A stretch of DNA of 13,741 nt, from contig JAOUFA010000055.1 of assembly GCA_029858545.1 (NCBI GenBank), positions 1-13,741 of the forward strand, written 5' to 3'. Positions 12,997-13,741 of this stretch are shown here, piece after piece. The notes under the pieces were generated by a model that searched no databases, was not told where the DNA came from, and saw nothing but the letters and a program-made list of their open reading frames with translations. The position numbers and the translations under genes were made by a program. Position 1 is the first letter of the stretch; each line of letters begins with the position of its first letter. Origin of the DNA: Betaproteobacteria bacterium (GTDB taxonomy: Bacteria; Pseudomonadota; Gammaproteobacteria; Burkholderiales; SG8-39).

Positions 12997-13650
12997 ATGG
13001 CGCATCAGGGCTTACTCGCGTTCTTGCTTGTGCTCGTCCTCGTGGCACTCGCGATTTCCGGGATCGCGCCGTACGACCGGCTGACCTGGCTGATGGAGGT
13101 CGCTCCGGTGTTGATCGCGCTGCCGGTCCTCATTGCCACGCGGCACCGGGCGCCGCTCACCCGCCTCCTGTACGTGCTGATTGCCGTGCACGCGCTGGTG
13201 TTGATCGTCGGCGGTGCATATACCTATGCACGCGTACCGCTGGGCTTTTGGCTGCAGGAGGCCTTTCACCTCGGCCGCAACCCCTACGACAAGGTCGGCC
13301 ACTTCATGCAGGGCCTAGTCCCGGCGCTGCTCGCGCGTGAAATCCTTCTGGGCCATGGCTATCTCGCCAGCCTGCGCATGGCGAACTTTCTGTCGCTGTG
13401 CGTCGCACTCGCGGTAAGCGCATTCTACGAGCTGATCGAGTGGTGGGCCGCCCTGGCGCTCGGCCAGGGCGCCGACGAATTCCTGGGCACGCAGGGATAC
13501 GTATGGGACACTCAGTCCGACATGTTCATGGCTCTCCTTGGCGCAGGCGTCGCGCTATCGCTGCTCACGCGCCTGCATGACCGGCAGTTGAGCGCCCTGG
13601 AGGATCGCGCTGCAGATCGTGGCGGAGAGCGTTCCCGCCGGGTACACTAG
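12997..13650 (+). CDS. DUF2238/YjdF-like inner-membrane protein
   Basis: This is a 217-residue polytopic membrane protein resembling the YjdF (DUF2238) family, whose function is not established. About six hydrophobic segments are visible. Conserved-looking polar positions lie between and within them: APYDRLTWLMEVAPVL near the start, RNPYDKVGHFMQGLVPALLAREIL in the middle, a YELIEWWAAL helix, and the late motif LGTQGYVWDTQSDMFMALLGA. The clustered His, Glu and Asp residues could form a buried site, but no reaction is known to me. The C-terminus is polar and charged. GGGAG lies about 7 nt before the ATG. It follows the PPIase by 74 nt in the same direction, and a separate promoter is possible. 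Confidence 0.85.
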   Translation: MAHQGLLAFLLVLVLVALAISGIAPYDRLTWLMEVAPVLIALPVLIATRHRAPLTRLLYVLIAVHALVLIVGGAYTYARVPLGFWLQEAFHLGRNPYDKVGHFMQGLVPALLAREILLGHGYLASLRMANFLSLCVALAVSAFYELIEWWAALALGQGADEFLGTQGYVWDTQSDMFMALLGAGVALSLLTRLHDRQLSALEDRAADRGGERSRRVH

Positions 13651-13657
13651 CGGCCCC

Positions 13658-13670
13658 AAGAATGGTTCTT
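13658..13670 (+). terminator. Small inverted repeat between the YjdF-like and last genes
   Basis: AAGAA-tgg-TTCTT forms a five-bp AT-rich stem with a three-base loop in the 37-nt gap, just upstream of the next ribosome binding site. It is too weak for a confident terminator. It could instead affect translation of the next gene. Confidence 0.2.
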
Positions 13671-13687
13671 CACCAGGAGGAGTCCCT

Positions 13688-13741
13688 ATGAAATCCCTGC
13701 GTATCGCCGCGGCCTGCGTCCTTGGCCTGGGTATTGCCACC
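13688..13741 (+). CDS. Start of a probable exported protein (3' end outside window)
   Basis: Only 18 codons are visible: MKSLRIAAACVLGLGIAT. A positively charged start followed by an Ala/Leu/Gly/Val-rich hydrophobic run reads as the N- and H-regions of a signal peptide. AGGAGG (13675-13680) lies 7 nt before the ATG, an excellent ribosome binding site. It is 37 nt after the YjdF-like gene in the same direction. The family cannot be told from this fragment. Confidence 0.75.
   Translation, partial: MKSLRIAAACVLGLGIAT

Overview
The window looks like a chromosomal segment of a GC-rich, motile betaproteobacterium, plausibly Rhodocyclales or Burkholderiales. The evidence is the high GC content with strong third-position GC, the msrB-yciB-bolA-parvulin gene order, and the mix of chemotaxis, two-component and type II/IV-pilus ATPase genes. 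This placement is by gene content only. No tRNA, rRNA, CRISPR array, insertion sequence or integrase was seen.

Left edge (1-1677): the C-terminal half of a GspE/PilB-type secretion ATPase (+) converges on a complete EamA/DMT-family permease gene (-).

Middle (1876-9291): a signalling block lies entirely on the minus strand. In transcription order it holds a PhnD-like solute-binding lipoprotein, a hybrid-free PAS/HisKA_3 sensor kinase, a NarL/FixJ-type response regulator, a single-domain receiver, a methyl-accepting chemotaxis protein with a large NIT-like periplasmic domain, and a CheW coupling protein. The first three are packed like one transcription unit: a 4-bp ATGA overlap, then a 3-nt gap. 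No ABC permease or ATPase accompanies the binding protein, and no CheA, CheR or CheB accompanies the MCP and CheW. My reading is that the binding protein is the ligand-presenting partner of the kinase. The receiver, MCP and CheW would feed a chemotaxis array encoded elsewhere.

Right part (9514-13741): an AhpD/CMD-like protein gene (-) is divergent from a plus-strand run. That run holds an unrecognised two-TM membrane protein, msrB, yciB, a bolA-family gene, a periplasmic parvulin-type PPIase, a DUF2238/YjdF-like membrane protein, and the first 18 codons of a probable exported protein. Much of this run concerns envelope, protein-repair and stress functions.

Non-coding signals worth attention are a perfect 20-bp palindrome and a 12-bp direct repeat between cheW and the permease, tandem 11-bp repeats in the AhpD/membrane-protein divergent region, a REP-like element between the two response regulators, and an inverted repeat around a -10-like box upstream of the PPIase. 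Nothing here clearly amounts to a new system. The least conventional arrangement is the binding-protein/kinase/regulator unit joined to an orphan chemosensory module.
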